Assembly (NCBI GenBank): GCA_005808505.1
Contig: SYLX01000141.1
Coordinates: 1-40,510, forward strand
Length of the DNA stretch: 40,510 nucleotides
From: Bdellovibrionales bacterium
Lineage (GTDB): Bacteria; Bdellovibrionota; Bdellovibrionia; Bdellovibrionales; JAMPXM01
Reading direction: 5' to 3'
Each line of letters opens with the position of its first letter. Position 1 is the stretch's first letter. The translations under genes were made by a program, and so were the position numbers. A model generated the notes under the pieces. It was not told the DNA's origin and made no database searches. It saw only the letters and a program-made list of their open reading frames with translations. Shown here one piece after another: positions 14,688 to 23,414 of the stretch.

Positions 14688-15593
14688 TCAGAGAGGGAAC
14701 TGGCCCGTTAACGCGCGGACCCGCGAGCGAATCGAAGGATGGATCGTCGTCCAGCGACTCCATTCGAAACGTGCAAGTGGATTCACCACAAAGTGGGTGG
14801 CTTCGGAGAGGGTGAGGTCGAGAGGTAACGTTTTGTTGTACGCATCGAGCTTGATCAAAGCTTCGGCGAGGGCGCGGGAATTGCCGGTGATCTCCCCCGT
14901 GCGGCGATCGGCGGATCGCAAACGTCCACCGCGGATGACGAGGCGCAAAAATAGCCCGACGAAAGGAAGGCTCAACCAAGTGAACGGACCAGGGCAGTAA
15001 CGATAAAGTTTTCGGCGGAAGACGAGGCGAAGCAAAAACGCAGCATCGAGCGTGCCCATGATCGTGAGCCAAATTTCGGTGAACGCAGCCGCAGCCGTGG
15101 TAGTGCGAGTGAGTCCAGTGCGAAACCGCACGAGTTCGAAGGTGAGAAGCGCGCGCAGCTCGTCAGGCGTGAACTTCTGAATGGCGCTCGTCGACAAAAA
15201 GATTTTCAGGCGTGAGCGAGTGAGTCCTACGGAAAAAACAAAGGGTGTCGCACTCGGGACTTCCAAAACTCGGGGCATCGGCATCGACAAACGTCGAGCG
15301 GATTCGCGTGTGAGTCGCAAAACACCGTAAGGATCACGACCTTCGAGTTCGTTTGCGGGGAAGCGTGCGGCCATCTTCCAATCGTCGTAATAAAAGATGA
15401 ACGAGATCAGAGCGAGGCTCGTGAAGAACCCGACCAAAAGTCCGTATCGGTCCCAGATTTCGTATCCACCCCACGTCAGCACGAAGGCCATTGCCGCCAA
15501 CATGATCCAGAGCTTCGCCGAGCGGAGCCAGGGGATCTCGACGTGCTCAATCAATGTGCGCCATGCGCGTTGAAGCGTGGGTGAGGTCTTCAT
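14688..15593 (-). CDS. HtpX-like M48 pseudoprotease (zinc ligands lost)
   Basis: A 301-aa membrane protein with two N-terminal transmembrane segments and one or two more in the second half. It matches the M48/HtpX layout throughout: NELEGRDPYGVLRLTRESARRLSMPMPRV, a PFVFSVGLTRSRLKIFLST strand region, then an ELRALL helix. At the active site HExxH has become FELVR, and the downstream E-x-x-x-D motif reads L-R-S-A-D. Both zinc histidines and the third ligand are therefore missing and only the general-base Glu remains. The ITGNSRALAEALIKLD and IHPSIRSRVRAL motifs are kept, so the fold is under selection. The start at 15593 (ATG, SD GAAGG 5 nt away) is preferred over a TTG at 15650. It is divergent from the moxR/bat operon. 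Confidence 0.8.
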   Translation of the reverse strand: MKTSPTLQRAWRTLIEHVEIPWLRSAKLWIMLAAMAFVLTWGGYEIWDRYGLLVGFFTSLALISFIFYYDDWKMAARFPANELEGRDPYGVLRLTRESARRLSMPMPRVLEVPSATPFVFSVGLTRSRLKIFLSTSAIQKFTPDELRALLTFELVRFRTGLTRTTTAAAAFTEIWLTIMGTLDAAFLLRLVFRRKLYRYCPGPFTWLSLPFVGLFLRLVIRGGRLRSADRRTGEITGNSRALAEALIKLDAYNKTLPLDLTLSEATHFVVNPLARFEWSRWTTIHPSIRSRVRALTGQFPL

Positions 15594-15695
15594 CGTTTCC
15601 TTCGAAGATTCAATCGTTTGAGGGACTATTATTCCATTGAAAAGGCGCAATGTTACAAGTGAAAATGGATTTCTCTATTTTGGAGGATCTACGTC

Positions 15696-16712
15696 TTGGA
15701 ACACACCTCATCCGGCAGCGAAGTCGATATCCTCGCGTTGAACCAAGCGATCAAGCAAGAAAGCCAGTTCGTTGAACGCATGATGAAAGAGGTCTCAAAG
15801 ACCGTCGTCGGGCAAAAAGAAATGCTCGAAGGCATCTTGATGGGACTCCTCACGGGCGGCCACGTTCTTCTTGAAGGCGTACCGGGTCTTGCGAAAACGC
15901 TCACGGTTTCATCGATGACCAAAGCGATCTCGCTGCACTTTCAGCGGATTCAGTTTACGCCTGATCTTCTTCCTTCCGATCTCGTAGGCACGATGATCTT
16001 CAATCCTAAGACCGGAGATTTCGCGCCGAAGAAAGGCCCCATCTTCGCGAACATCGTGCTTGCGGACGAAATCAACCGTGCGCCCGCGAAAGTTCAATCA
16101 GCATTGCTGGAAGCGATGGCGGAGAAACAAGTCACGATCGGAGACACGACTTACAAACTCGAATCTCCGTTCTTGGTTCTGGCAACGCAGAACCCCCTTG
16201 AACAGGAAGGTACGTATCCGCTGCCCGAAGCGCAGATGGACCGCTTCATGTTCAAGATCATGGTCGATTACCCAACTAAAGCTGAAGAGCTTGAGATCAT
16301 GAATCGCATGGGCCAGGATAAACAGCCCGAGATCGAATCGGTGATTTCGCGCGAAGATCTTATGCGAGCCCGTGCCCGCGTAGATCAAGTTTACGTCGAT
16401 ACGAAGATTCGGAATTACATCGTCGAGATCATCATGGCGACGCGCGAGCCGGCGAAAGCAGGCTTGGGTCCGATCGAGAATTTGATTCGTGTCGGCGGAA
16501 GTCCTCGTGCATCGATCAGCCTGATTCGCGCGGCCAAGGCGCACGCGTTCATTCGCGGTCGCGGTTACGTGACGTCCGAAGACGTGAAAGCGATTGCCTA
16601 CAACGTTCTTCGTCACCGCTTGATTCTGTCGTTCGAAGCGGAAGCCGAAGAGATCAAGGCCGACGAGATCATCAAGAACATCTTGGGACATATCGAAGTC
16701 CCTTCACCCTAA
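15696..16712 (+). CDS. moxR: MoxR-type AAA+ ATPase
   Basis: A 338-aa cytoplasmic AAA+ ATPase of the MoxR (AAA_3) family. These are chaperone-like ATPases that act with von Willebrand A proteins to mature or assemble targets. Walker A is at 61-68 (GVPGLAKT), Walker B at about 121-125 (LADE, D124-E125) followed by INRAPAKVQSALLEAM, and sensor 1 is ATQNP. The lid domain contains GASPRA-type residues (GGSPRASISLIRAAKAHAFIRGR). The start codon is TTG at 15696, fixed by GGAGGA at 15682-15687 with 8 nt spacing. It is the first gene of a seven-gene operon running to 23414. The gap to DUF58 is 30 bp. Confidence 0.95.
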   Translation: MEHTSSGSEVDILALNQAIKQESQFVERMMKEVSKTVVGQKEMLEGILMGLLTGGHVLLEGVPGLAKTLTVSSMTKAISLHFQRIQFTPDLLPSDLVGTMIFNPKTGDFAPKKGPIFANIVLADEINRAPAKVQSALLEAMAEKQVTIGDTTYKLESPFLVLATQNPLEQEGTYPLPEAQMDRFMFKIMVDYPTKAEELEIMNRMGQDKQPEIESVISREDLMRARARVDQVYVDTKIRNYIVEIIMATREPAKAGLGPIENLIRVGGSPRASISLIRAAKAHAFIRGRGYVTSEDVKAIAYNVLRHRLILSFEAEAEEIKADEIIKNILGHIEVPSP

Positions 16713-16742
16713 AGGTCCGAAGACCCTAAAGGTACAACAAGG

Positions 16743-17621
16743 ATGGCGTTACCCCCGGAGATCTTGAAGAAGGTCAAACTTCTCGAGATCAACACCCGCA
16801 AAATCGTCAACTCCCTCTTCGCCGGGCAATATCACTCGGCGTTTAAAGGGCAGGGGATGACATTCGCCGAATTTCGCGAATACGTCCCCGGCGATGACGT
16901 ACGCACGATCTCGTGGCCGGTAACGGCGCGTACGGGAAAAACGTTCATCAAGAAATTCGACGAAGAGCGCGAGCTCACGCTCATGTTGGTCGTCGATGCT
17001 TCGGGCTCGTTGAGTTTTGGCTCTGGTGATTACTTCAAGGGCGAGATCGTAACCCATCTCTCAGCTCTTCTCGGTTTTGCGGCCGCAAAGAACAATGACC
17101 ACGTGGGCCTTCTTCTTTTTACGGATCAGGTTGAGCATTTTGTTCCGCCGAAAAAAGGTCGCGGTCATATCCAGCGAATCTTGCGCGATCTCTACTACTT
17201 CAAACCGAAAAGCCGCGGGACAAAGATCTCTGTTGCTCTTGATCACTTGCGCGGAATTTTAAAGAAGCGCGCGACCGTTTTTGTCTTCAGCGATTTTCAG
17301 GATAAGTCCTACGCACAAGCCTTAAAGACGATGTCGAAAAAGCACGACGTAACGGCCGTGATCGTTCAAGACCCGACGGAGCTTGAGTTGCCGAAGATCG
17401 GTCTCGTCGATCTGATGGATTCCGAAACCGGAGAAGTCTACACGGTGGATTCGTCGTCGCCTGCGTTTCGTCGCGCTTTTTCTGAACACATGCGCGCGCA
17501 GAGAACTTTGCGTGAGCGCGAGCTTCGTCAAGCAGGCACCGACCGCGTGGAAGTCGTCTCGGGTGAAAACTTCGTTGATCCTTTGATCTCTTACTTCCGA
17601 AGAAAGAATTCGAGGAGGTGA
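16743..17621 (+). CDS. DUF58 domain protein of the MoxR/Bat operon
   Basis: A 292-aa protein with the DUF58 signature near residues 35-65 (GQGMTFAEFREYVPGDDVRTISWPVTART), followed by a vWA-like fold. That fold carries a MIDAS-type DASGS motif at D85 and a downstream VFVFSDF strand. DUF58 proteins nearly always follow moxR and are thought to be the ATPase's partner. There is no signal peptide or membrane segment, so it is probably cytoplasmic or peripheral. The TGA stop is followed within 2 nt by the GTG of the next gene and shares its SD (GAGGAGG), which indicates coupled translation. Confidence 0.93.
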   Translation: MALPPEILKKVKLLEINTRKIVNSLFAGQYHSAFKGQGMTFAEFREYVPGDDVRTISWPVTARTGKTFIKKFDEERELTLMLVVDASGSLSFGSGDYFKGEIVTHLSALLGFAAAKNNDHVGLLLFTDQVEHFVPPKKGRGHIQRILRDLYYFKPKSRGTKISVALDHLRGILKKRATVFVFSDFQDKSYAQALKTMSKKHDVTAVIVQDPTELELPKIGLVDLMDSETGEVYTVDSSSPAFRRAFSEHMRAQRTLRERELRQAGTDRVEVVSGENFVDPLISYFRRKNSRR

Positions 17622-17623
17622 GC

Positions 17624-18634
17624 GTGACGGGATTTCAGCTTGCGCAGCAACTTCCTCCGATTTCGCCTCGCGGAGGCCAGGTTCCGCCTCCGGCGGCCGC
17701 GCCCAGTGGGCCCGCGGCAACTCCCGCGCCGACACCTGTTCCCGTCGATACTACGTGGACGTGCACGGCTTCGTCGATGAACGAACGCGGTGAGCCCGCA
17801 GGCCCTTTAAGCGAAAGCTTGACCGTTGGTGATAAGTTTCACCTCGCGTGCGAAGGGGCTGCGGTCAAGCTTAAGACCGATGCTCTTTCGCTAGAGCTTC
17901 CGAAAGATCAAAAATATTTACTCAGACTTCTGGGTACCAGGCAGATCTCGGAAACTCGCGGCGAGTTCATCGCGACAAGTTGGATTGCCGGTGAAGGCAA
18001 AGTCTCCAACGCTGTTCTAACCGATGGAACTCTTCGCGTTGGTCTCAGCGGCATTGAACTCAAAGTGAACACGGTCATCGACCCCCAGAAAAACCCCGAG
18101 ATGAAGCCAGCACCTCCCTGGGGACCTGCTTCGCTTTCGTGGCCTCTCTGGGTTTGGGCGTCGATCGCGATCGCGCTCCTAGTGATTGTCTTAGGTGCTG
18201 CGTTTCAAACCCGTGGCTACTTTCGGCGAAAGCGTCTTCTGAAGCTTCTCGAAAAAAATCCGATCGCGCTGACTCCGTACAATCAGTTCAACAAAGATTT
18301 GCGTAAACTCTCGCGCGAGATTCCGGTTTCGGGCGAGTGGTCGCAAGAAGCAGAAAAAGCGTTCTTCAAAGAACTTGATGAGACGCTCCGTTGGTTCTTG
18401 GCGCGCGAACTCGTAATTCCGGTCTTTGATCGGAAGCCGAACGATATAGTGAAGACCTTAAAGAAATCGCACCGGGGGATTTACGAAGTTCTTCGTCGCG
18501 ATTTTACGATTGCGCTGACCGAAAGCGAAAAGGCGTTGAAGAGTTCCAAACGCATTTCAACCGAAGATGCCGCCCAACTTCTTGAACTCTGTCGCACGTT
18601 GGTCACCCGCGTGCACCAGATGAAGGGAGCGTAA
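17624..18634 (+). CDS. Single-pass membrane protein of the Bat operon (BatX/DUF4381-like)
   Basis: A 336-aa protein. The first ~45 residues are Pro/Ala-rich. A beta-rich region (about 45-155) with two cysteines follows, then one transmembrane helix (about 175-197, LWVWASIAIALLVIVLGAAF). After that comes a basic, helical cytoplasmic domain (about 200-335) containing ALTPYNQFNKDLRKLSRE and an LDETLRWFLARELVIPVFD stretch. DUF4381-like or 'BatX' proteins occupy this slot between DUF58 and batA in many Bat operons. The GTG at 17624 is preferred because GGAGG lies 5 nt upstream. A GTG at 17618 overlaps the SD itself. No N-terminal signal peptide is evident, which leaves the location of the Pro-rich segment unclear. 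Confidence 0.7.
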   Translation: MTGFQLAQQLPPISPRGGQVPPPAAAPSGPAATPAPTPVPVDTTWTCTASSMNERGEPAGPLSESLTVGDKFHLACEGAAVKLKTDALSLELPKDQKYLLRLLGTRQISETRGEFIATSWIAGEGKVSNAVLTDGTLRVGLSGIELKVNTVIDPQKNPEMKPAPPWGPASLSWPLWVWASIAIALLVIVLGAAFQTRGYFRRKRLLKLLEKNPIALTPYNQFNKDLRKLSREIPVSGEWSQEAEKAFFKELDETLRWFLARELVIPVFDRKPNDIVKTLKKSHRGIYEVLRRDFTIALTESEKALKSSKRISTEDAAQLLELCRTLVTRVHQMKGA

Positions 18635-18637
18635 TCG

Positions 18638-19648
18638 ATGTTGGTTTGGGCTTCGTCGATTTTCTTCTCACTATTTGTGCCGCTGGCACTCATGGCTGCG
18701 TGGAAGATCTACCGTGAGAAAAAAGCGCGTCCGGCGCTCCAGTTCAGCTCACTCGGCTTCATCAAGACGGTGGGATCTTCGCTTCGCGCGCGACTTCGTT
18801 GGCTCCCGGCTCTGATCTATTTCATAGCGCTGGGATTAGTTGTTGTCGCGCTCGCGCGCCCGCAGCGGGCTGATACGAAAGTAAAAAAGAACATCGAAGG
18901 TATCGACATCATGCTGACACTCGATATTTCAGATTCGATGTTGATCGAGGATATGCCGCCGCATCCAAACCGGATCGAAGCGGCTAAGCGCGTGTTGTCT
19001 GATTTTGTGAAGAGTCGTCCCAATGATCGCATCGGACTCGTTGTCTTCATGGGCGAAGCCTACACGCGAGTTCCCTTGACTCTCGATCACGCGCTTTTGC
19101 AAAAAAGTATCTCGGAGCTTCGTCCTTCGCGGAACATCAAGATGGGGACGGCGATTGGTTCGGCCCTCGCAACGGCGGTTGGGCGGATGAAAGATTCCAC
19201 CGCGAAAAGTCGCGTCATCGTTTTCGCAACGGATGGCGAGAGCAACTCTGGAACGATCGATCCCGAAACCGCTCTCGATATCGCCAAAGGCTACGGCCTG
19301 AAAATTTACTCAATCGGAATCGGCCGCGACGGCGATGCGCAGCTCCCGATCGAGACAATCGATGCGTTTGGACGCAAGGTGAAACGTTACCAGCCGATCC
19401 ACAGCTCGGTGAACGATGAACTGTTGGGCAAATTCGCAAAAGACACCGGCGGCGTTTACCAACGCGCGACCGACGGTCGCGCTCTCGAAAAAGTCTTCAA
19501 AGACATCGACCGCATGGAGCGGACAAAAATCGACGTAAACCAGTACACGAAGTACGCCGAGCTCTTCCAGCCGTACGTGAAGTGGGCCGTTTACCTCTCG
19601 ATTTTAGCTCTCTTCTTGGGCCAGACACTTTTCAGGAGGGTGCCTTAA
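18638..19648 (+). CDS. batA: BatA, von Willebrand factor A membrane protein
   Basis: A 336-aa inner-membrane protein with two N-terminal transmembrane helices (about 3-22 and 56-74) and one at the C-terminus (about 312-332). They bracket a vWA domain facing the periplasm. The MIDAS motif is DISDS at D96, with the supporting Thr and Asp further on (MGTAIGSAL; FATDGESNSG). Bat proteins are linked to aerotolerance, envelope stress and, in several bacteria, virulence or host interaction. The exact activity is unknown. It begins 3 bp after the BatX stop and ends directly against the GTG of batB. Confidence 0.93.
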   Translation: MLVWASSIFFSLFVPLALMAAWKIYREKKARPALQFSSLGFIKTVGSSLRARLRWLPALIYFIALGLVVVALARPQRADTKVKKNIEGIDIMLTLDISDSMLIEDMPPHPNRIEAAKRVLSDFVKSRPNDRIGLVVFMGEAYTRVPLTLDHALLQKSISELRPSRNIKMGTAIGSALATAVGRMKDSTAKSRVIVFATDGESNSGTIDPETALDIAKGYGLKIYSIGIGRDGDAQLPIETIDAFGRKVKRYQPIHSSVNDELLGKFAKDTGGVYQRATDGRALEKVFKDIDRMERTKIDVNQYTKYAELFQPYVKWAVYLSILALFLGQTLFRRVP

Positions 19649-20710
19649 GTGCGTTTCGCCAATCCTGAAGCGTTTCAACTTCTGTGGCTGATACCGTTCA
19701 TCGTCTTCATTTCGATTGCGCTCGAGATTCGCGGACGCAAAAGACTTGGCAAAGCTTTCGGAGAGAAACTAGCTCCTTTCCTCGCGTCATCGGTTTCGCC
19801 AGGGAAGCGGCATTTCAAATTGCTCCTTCGTTGTTTGGCGCTCGGTTGCTTCGTGACGGCAATGGCGCGCCCGCAGATGGGCCAGAGTCTTCAACAGGTG
19901 AAAGCGCAAGGCGTGGAACTCGTCATCGCGGTGGATGTTTCCAACTCCATGCTCGCGGAAGATGTAAAACCATCGCGACTTGATCACGCAAAAGCGGAGC
20001 TGAATCGTCTTCTCGATATGCTAGCCGGCGACAAAGTCGGTCTCGTAGCCTTTGCGGGGTCGGCGGTTCTTCTTTCGCCGCTAACGACGGATATCTCATC
20101 TCTTAAAATGTTCGTGGATTCGCTCACCGTCGAGAGCGTAAGCACCCAAGGCACAAGCTTCAAGGCGGCTCTTGATGAAGCGAAAGCGGCGTTTGAGCGC
20201 GGCGGCGTTGAAAGTGATGAAAACTTGCGTGTCACCCGCGTCATTCTTCTCGCGAGCGATGGTGAAGACCAAGAAGAAGGCGCCCTCCAAGCCGCACGAA
20301 AGCTCGTGGGCGAAAATACGCGCATCTTCAGCTTAGCTTTCGGTACCGAGCGCGGTGGTCCGATTCCGCTTCGTGATGAGCGAGGTTTTCTTGCTGGTTA
20401 CAAGCGCGACAAGAACGGTCAGAACGTGATCTCACAGGTGAAGGGAACATTCCTTCGGCAGTTGGCAGAAAGCGGCAAGGGGAGTTTCCACCACGCGACA
20501 TTCGGTGGCCAAGAAGCCAAACTCATCAAAGCGGATCTCGATCGGTTGGAAAAAGCGGAGTTTGCCTCTGAGCTTGCGACGAACTACGACGAAAAATTCC
20601 AAATTCCGCTCGCGATCGGATTTATCTTAGCGCTGCTTGAGCTTTTGTTAGGCGAACGCCGCTCGCAAGGGCGGATCTGGAAAGGGCGCTTTGAGGTGTC
20701 GCAGTCATGA
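19649..20710 (+). CDS. batB: BatB, von Willebrand factor A membrane protein
   Basis: A 353-aa paralogue of BatA with the same plan: two N-terminal membrane helices, a vWA domain with MIDAS DVSNS at D96, a downstream LLASDGEDQEEGA, and a C-terminal membrane helix. The start is GTG, abutting the batA stop with no gap, and the SD AGGAGG lies inside the end of batA. Its own TGA overlaps the next ATG (ATGA), so translation is coupled along the operon. The MIDAS Asp occupies the same residue number as in BatA, consistent with an old tandem duplication. Confidence 0.93.
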   Translation: MRFANPEAFQLLWLIPFIVFISIALEIRGRKRLGKAFGEKLAPFLASSVSPGKRHFKLLLRCLALGCFVTAMARPQMGQSLQQVKAQGVELVIAVDVSNSMLAEDVKPSRLDHAKAELNRLLDMLAGDKVGLVAFAGSAVLLSPLTTDISSLKMFVDSLTVESVSTQGTSFKAALDEAKAAFERGGVESDENLRVTRVILLASDGEDQEEGALQAARKLVGENTRIFSLAFGTERGGPIPLRDERGFLAGYKRDKNGQNVISQVKGTFLRQLAESGKGSFHHATFGGQEAKLIKADLDRLEKAEFASELATNYDEKFQIPLAIGFILALLELLLGERRSQGRIWKGRFEVSQS

Positions 20711-21426
20711 AGCTTTTCAATCAAACTCTCGCACTCTCGATTGTTCTCGCGATGGGCTCAGCAGCTTCGGCCGGTGAGTTCCGCGGTGTTCTTAAAAACA
20801 ACGAAGGTGTTAAGAACTTCCAGAAAAAACCGGTTGAGGCATTTGATCGATTCTCTGATGCGCTCGTGGATCTCCCGTACTCCGGTGAAGTTCATTACAA
20901 TTTAGGAACGACGTTTCTCCAAAACCGCGAATTTGAAAAAGCGCTGAGTGAGTATCAACAGGCGATCAAGCACGCGCCTTCAAACTCCTCCCGCGATCAG
21001 GAAGTGCGTTTTCGTTCGCTCTTTAACTCGGCTGTCGTTTTGACGGAATTAAAGAAAACCGATGAAGCTTTGAACCTTTACCAAAAAGCGCTTGAGCTGA
21101 ATCCGGATTCAGTTGAAACGAAAACAAATATCGAACTTCTCACGCAGCAAGGCGGCGGCGAAGGAGAAGGCGAGAGCGATCAGAAGAACGACAAAGGTGA
21201 ACCGAAGGACGATAAGTCCAAAGGCCAAGGGCAAGACGAAAAGAAACAAGATCAGCCTCAGAAGATCGAGAACCCGAAGCCCAAGCCGCGTCCGTTCAAG
21301 AGCGAAGAGCTCGGTCAGCAAGATGTCAAACGCATCCTCGAAGAGCTTAAACGCCAGGAAGAACAGATCCGCGCGCGCATGCAAAACGAGCAGTCGAAAG
21401 ATGCGCCGCCCGCTAAGGATTGGTGA
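20707..21426 (+). CDS. batC: BatC-like periplasmic TPR protein
   Basis: A 239-aa protein with a Sec signal peptide (cut after about residue 22, AASA). TPR repeats span about 50-150 (VHYNLGTTFLQNREFEKALSEY; LFNSAVVLTELKKTDEALNLYQKALELNPDSVET). A strongly charged Gly/Glu/Lys/Gln/Pro-rich region (about 155-205) follows, then a C-terminal coiled coil (DVKRILEELKRQEEQIRARM). This is the layout of BatC/BatE proteins, which are thought to scaffold BatA/BatB in the periplasm. Its ATG overlaps the batB stop by four bases and its stop overlaps the batD start by one base. Confidence 0.88.
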   Translation: MKLFNQTLALSIVLAMGSAASAGEFRGVLKNNEGVKNFQKKPVEAFDRFSDALVDLPYSGEVHYNLGTTFLQNREFEKALSEYQQAIKHAPSNSSRDQEVRFRSLFNSAVVLTELKKTDEALNLYQKALELNPDSVETKTNIELLTQQGGGEGEGESDQKNDKGEPKDDKSKGQGQDEKKQDQPQKIENPKPKPRPFKSEELGQQDVKRILEELKRQEEQIRARMQNEQSKDAPPAKDW

Positions 21427-23414
21427 TGAATATGGGCAAGTATTTACTTCCGCTTCTCTCGACGGTCGTCGTGCTGGTGAGCCAACTGGCGCACGCAGCG
21501 ACAACCGTCACCGCTACGGTTGATCGCAACTCTCTCAACCCGGACGATACGCTGACTCTCGTGATCTCCGTCGAATCGACGGAAGATGTTTCGGTGGGTC
21601 AACCCTCGCTTCCGAGCCTTAACGATTTCGAACTCATCAATCAGTGGACCGCCGAGAAAGCCCAGTCGCGAATTGTCGTGGGCCCTCGTGGTCCCACGTT
21701 TGAAACAACGCGAACGAATCAGTTTAACTACATGCTCCAGCCCAAGCGCCAAGGGACCCTCAACATCGCTGCGGCCGAAGTCGTCGTCGATGGAAAAGTC
21801 TTTAACACGAAACCCATCTCGGTACGTGTCGCTCCAGGCGCCGGCATGCAAGCGCGCCCGCGAGGAGGGCAGCAGCCCGGCGCGGGAGGCGCTTTCCCTC
21901 CGCCCGGATTTGATGATGAAGAAGACGATCTTTTCAATCAGCTCCTTCGCCGCATGCCGCCCGGTATGGGTGGAAACCTGCCGGGAGGCCGTGGCCAACC
22001 TGGTGAATCACGACAACTTCCGATCAATCCGAACGAGGCGTTCTTCGTTCAAGCGGATGTCGATAAAACAGAAGCCTACGTAGGTGAGCAAGTTACCGTT
22101 TCCTTTTATCTGTACACACGCGGTCAGATCCGCGATCTCGATACTTTGAAATATCCGTCGCTCAAAGGTTTCTGGAAAGAAGACATCGAAATCGCGACGC
22201 ACCTGAATTTCCAAAACGAAGTCGTCAACGGCCTTCCGTACAAGAAGGCTCTTCTCGCTTCGTTCGCGCTTTTCCCGATTAAAGAAGGCGTCACGACGAT
22301 CGACGAATACAAGGCAAAGTGCTCGGTCATCCCGACGCTCGATGCGTTCGGAGCTTTCGGTCTCGGAAAAGCCTACACGTTTACGAAGTCGTCTGTGCCC
22401 GTGAAGATCAAGGTGAAGCCGCTTCCGTTAGAAGGAAAGCCCGAAGACTTCTCGGGTGCCGTCGGAGAGTACCAAGTCACATCGCGGGTGGAAGATCGCA
22501 ATATCGTCGAGGGCCAACCGTTCACGCTTCGATTGCGTTTCGAAGGACGCGGCAACGCGAAGATGATCGAGCTTCCGCCGTTTACTCCGCCCGAATGGCT
22601 TGAACTCTACGACACGCAAAACGAAGCACGGTTTTATCGCACAGGCACGAGCTACAAAGAGTTTCAGATTCTTTTGATCCCGAGGCGGGAAGGGGAATTC
22701 ACGATCCCTTCGATGAGCGTGAGCATGTTTGATCCATCGGCAAAGGTTTACGTAAAAAAAGAAACCGAGCCGCTGGTGATTCGCGTCGGCAAGGGCTCGG
22801 CTTCAGCTGCGGGTTCCGTTGCGATGCCGGGAATCGACGGTGGCAAATCGCAAAATGCGGCTCCAAAAGATCAAACCCCTCGCCTCATCACGGATTACCG
22901 CGCGTCGACTCGCTTGTCCGCGGCGCAAACGACACTCGCGTGGTCAGGAGTTTTCGCGCTCATCATGATGACGCTGTTTTGGCGCGCGCGCACCGAACTC
23001 GGATGGGGACAGCGCAAAAAAGATCTCATGCGTCAGCTCAAAGCGCGCCTTCGCCGAGTTGAAGCAAAAGCAACCGCCGGTGACTGGCGTGGCGTTGGGG
23101 CCGAGATGACGAACGCTGTTTATTTCGTCCTAGGCGAAATCACGGGCGAAGGCGGCGCGAATATGGAGTTTGAAAAACTCATGATGAAAGCGCCCCCTTC
23201 CGTCCGTCGCGAACTCGCGGAGCCGCTCAGTAAGCAAATGGAGACGTTTCAAGTTTTGTGCTTTGCACCCGAAAGCGTTGTCGGCGGTCTCAAAGACCCG
23301 CAGAAACTAAAAGAAGCGATCTCGCAGATGGAAAAGCTTATGGAGAAAGCGGTTTCTCTCGGATTGTCTTCTGAACAAGACGGCGGGTCTTCATCAGATC
23401 CCAAAGCATCTTGA
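21426..23414 (+). CDS. batD: BatD protein, secreted beta-domain with C-terminal membrane anchor
   Basis: A 662-aa protein with a signal peptide (MNMGKYLLPLLSTVVVLVSQ..., cut near AHA). The N-terminal beta-sandwich repeats (TVTATVDRNSLNPDDTLTLVISV...) are those of the BatD 'oxygen tolerance' family. A Gly/Pro-rich insert (about 137-195) and further beta domains follow. One transmembrane helix (about 498-518) and a helical cytoplasmic tail complete it. I chose the ATG at 21426 (AAGGA 6 nt upstream, one-base overlap with the preceding stop) over a TTG two codons earlier. It is the last gene of the operon. The final 77 bp are overlapped by the convergent glycosyltransferase gene on the other strand. 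Confidence 0.92.
   Translation: MNMGKYLLPLLSTVVVLVSQLAHAATTVTATVDRNSLNPDDTLTLVISVESTEDVSVGQPSLPSLNDFELINQWTAEKAQSRIVVGPRGPTFETTRTNQFNYMLQPKRQGTLNIAAAEVVVDGKVFNTKPISVRVAPGAGMQARPRGGQQPGAGGAFPPPGFDDEEDDLFNQLLRRMPPGMGGNLPGGRGQPGESRQLPINPNEAFFVQADVDKTEAYVGEQVTVSFYLYTRGQIRDLDTLKYPSLKGFWKEDIEIATHLNFQNEVVNGLPYKKALLASFALFPIKEGVTTIDEYKAKCSVIPTLDAFGAFGLGKAYTFTKSSVPVKIKVKPLPLEGKPEDFSGAVGEYQVTSRVEDRNIVEGQPFTLRLRFEGRGNAKMIELPPFTPPEWLELYDTQNEARFYRTGTSYKEFQILLIPRREGEFTIPSMSVSMFDPSAKVYVKKETEPLVIRVGKGSASAAGSVAMPGIDGGKSQNAAPKDQTPRLITDYRASTRLSAAQTTLAWSGVFALIMMTLFWRARTELGWGQRKKDLMRQLKARLRRVEAKATAGDWRGVGAEMTNAVYFVLGEITGEGGANMEFEKLMMKAPPSVRRELAEPLSKQMETFQVLCFAPESVVGGLKDPQKLKEAISQMEKLMEKAVSLGLSSEQDGGSSSDPKAS

Noticed and set aside
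14509..15072. N-terminal extension of the DUF1844 frame to 278 aa.
   Set aside because: The extension overlaps the M48-like gene in another frame and lacks family similarity. A good SD supports the start at 14508.
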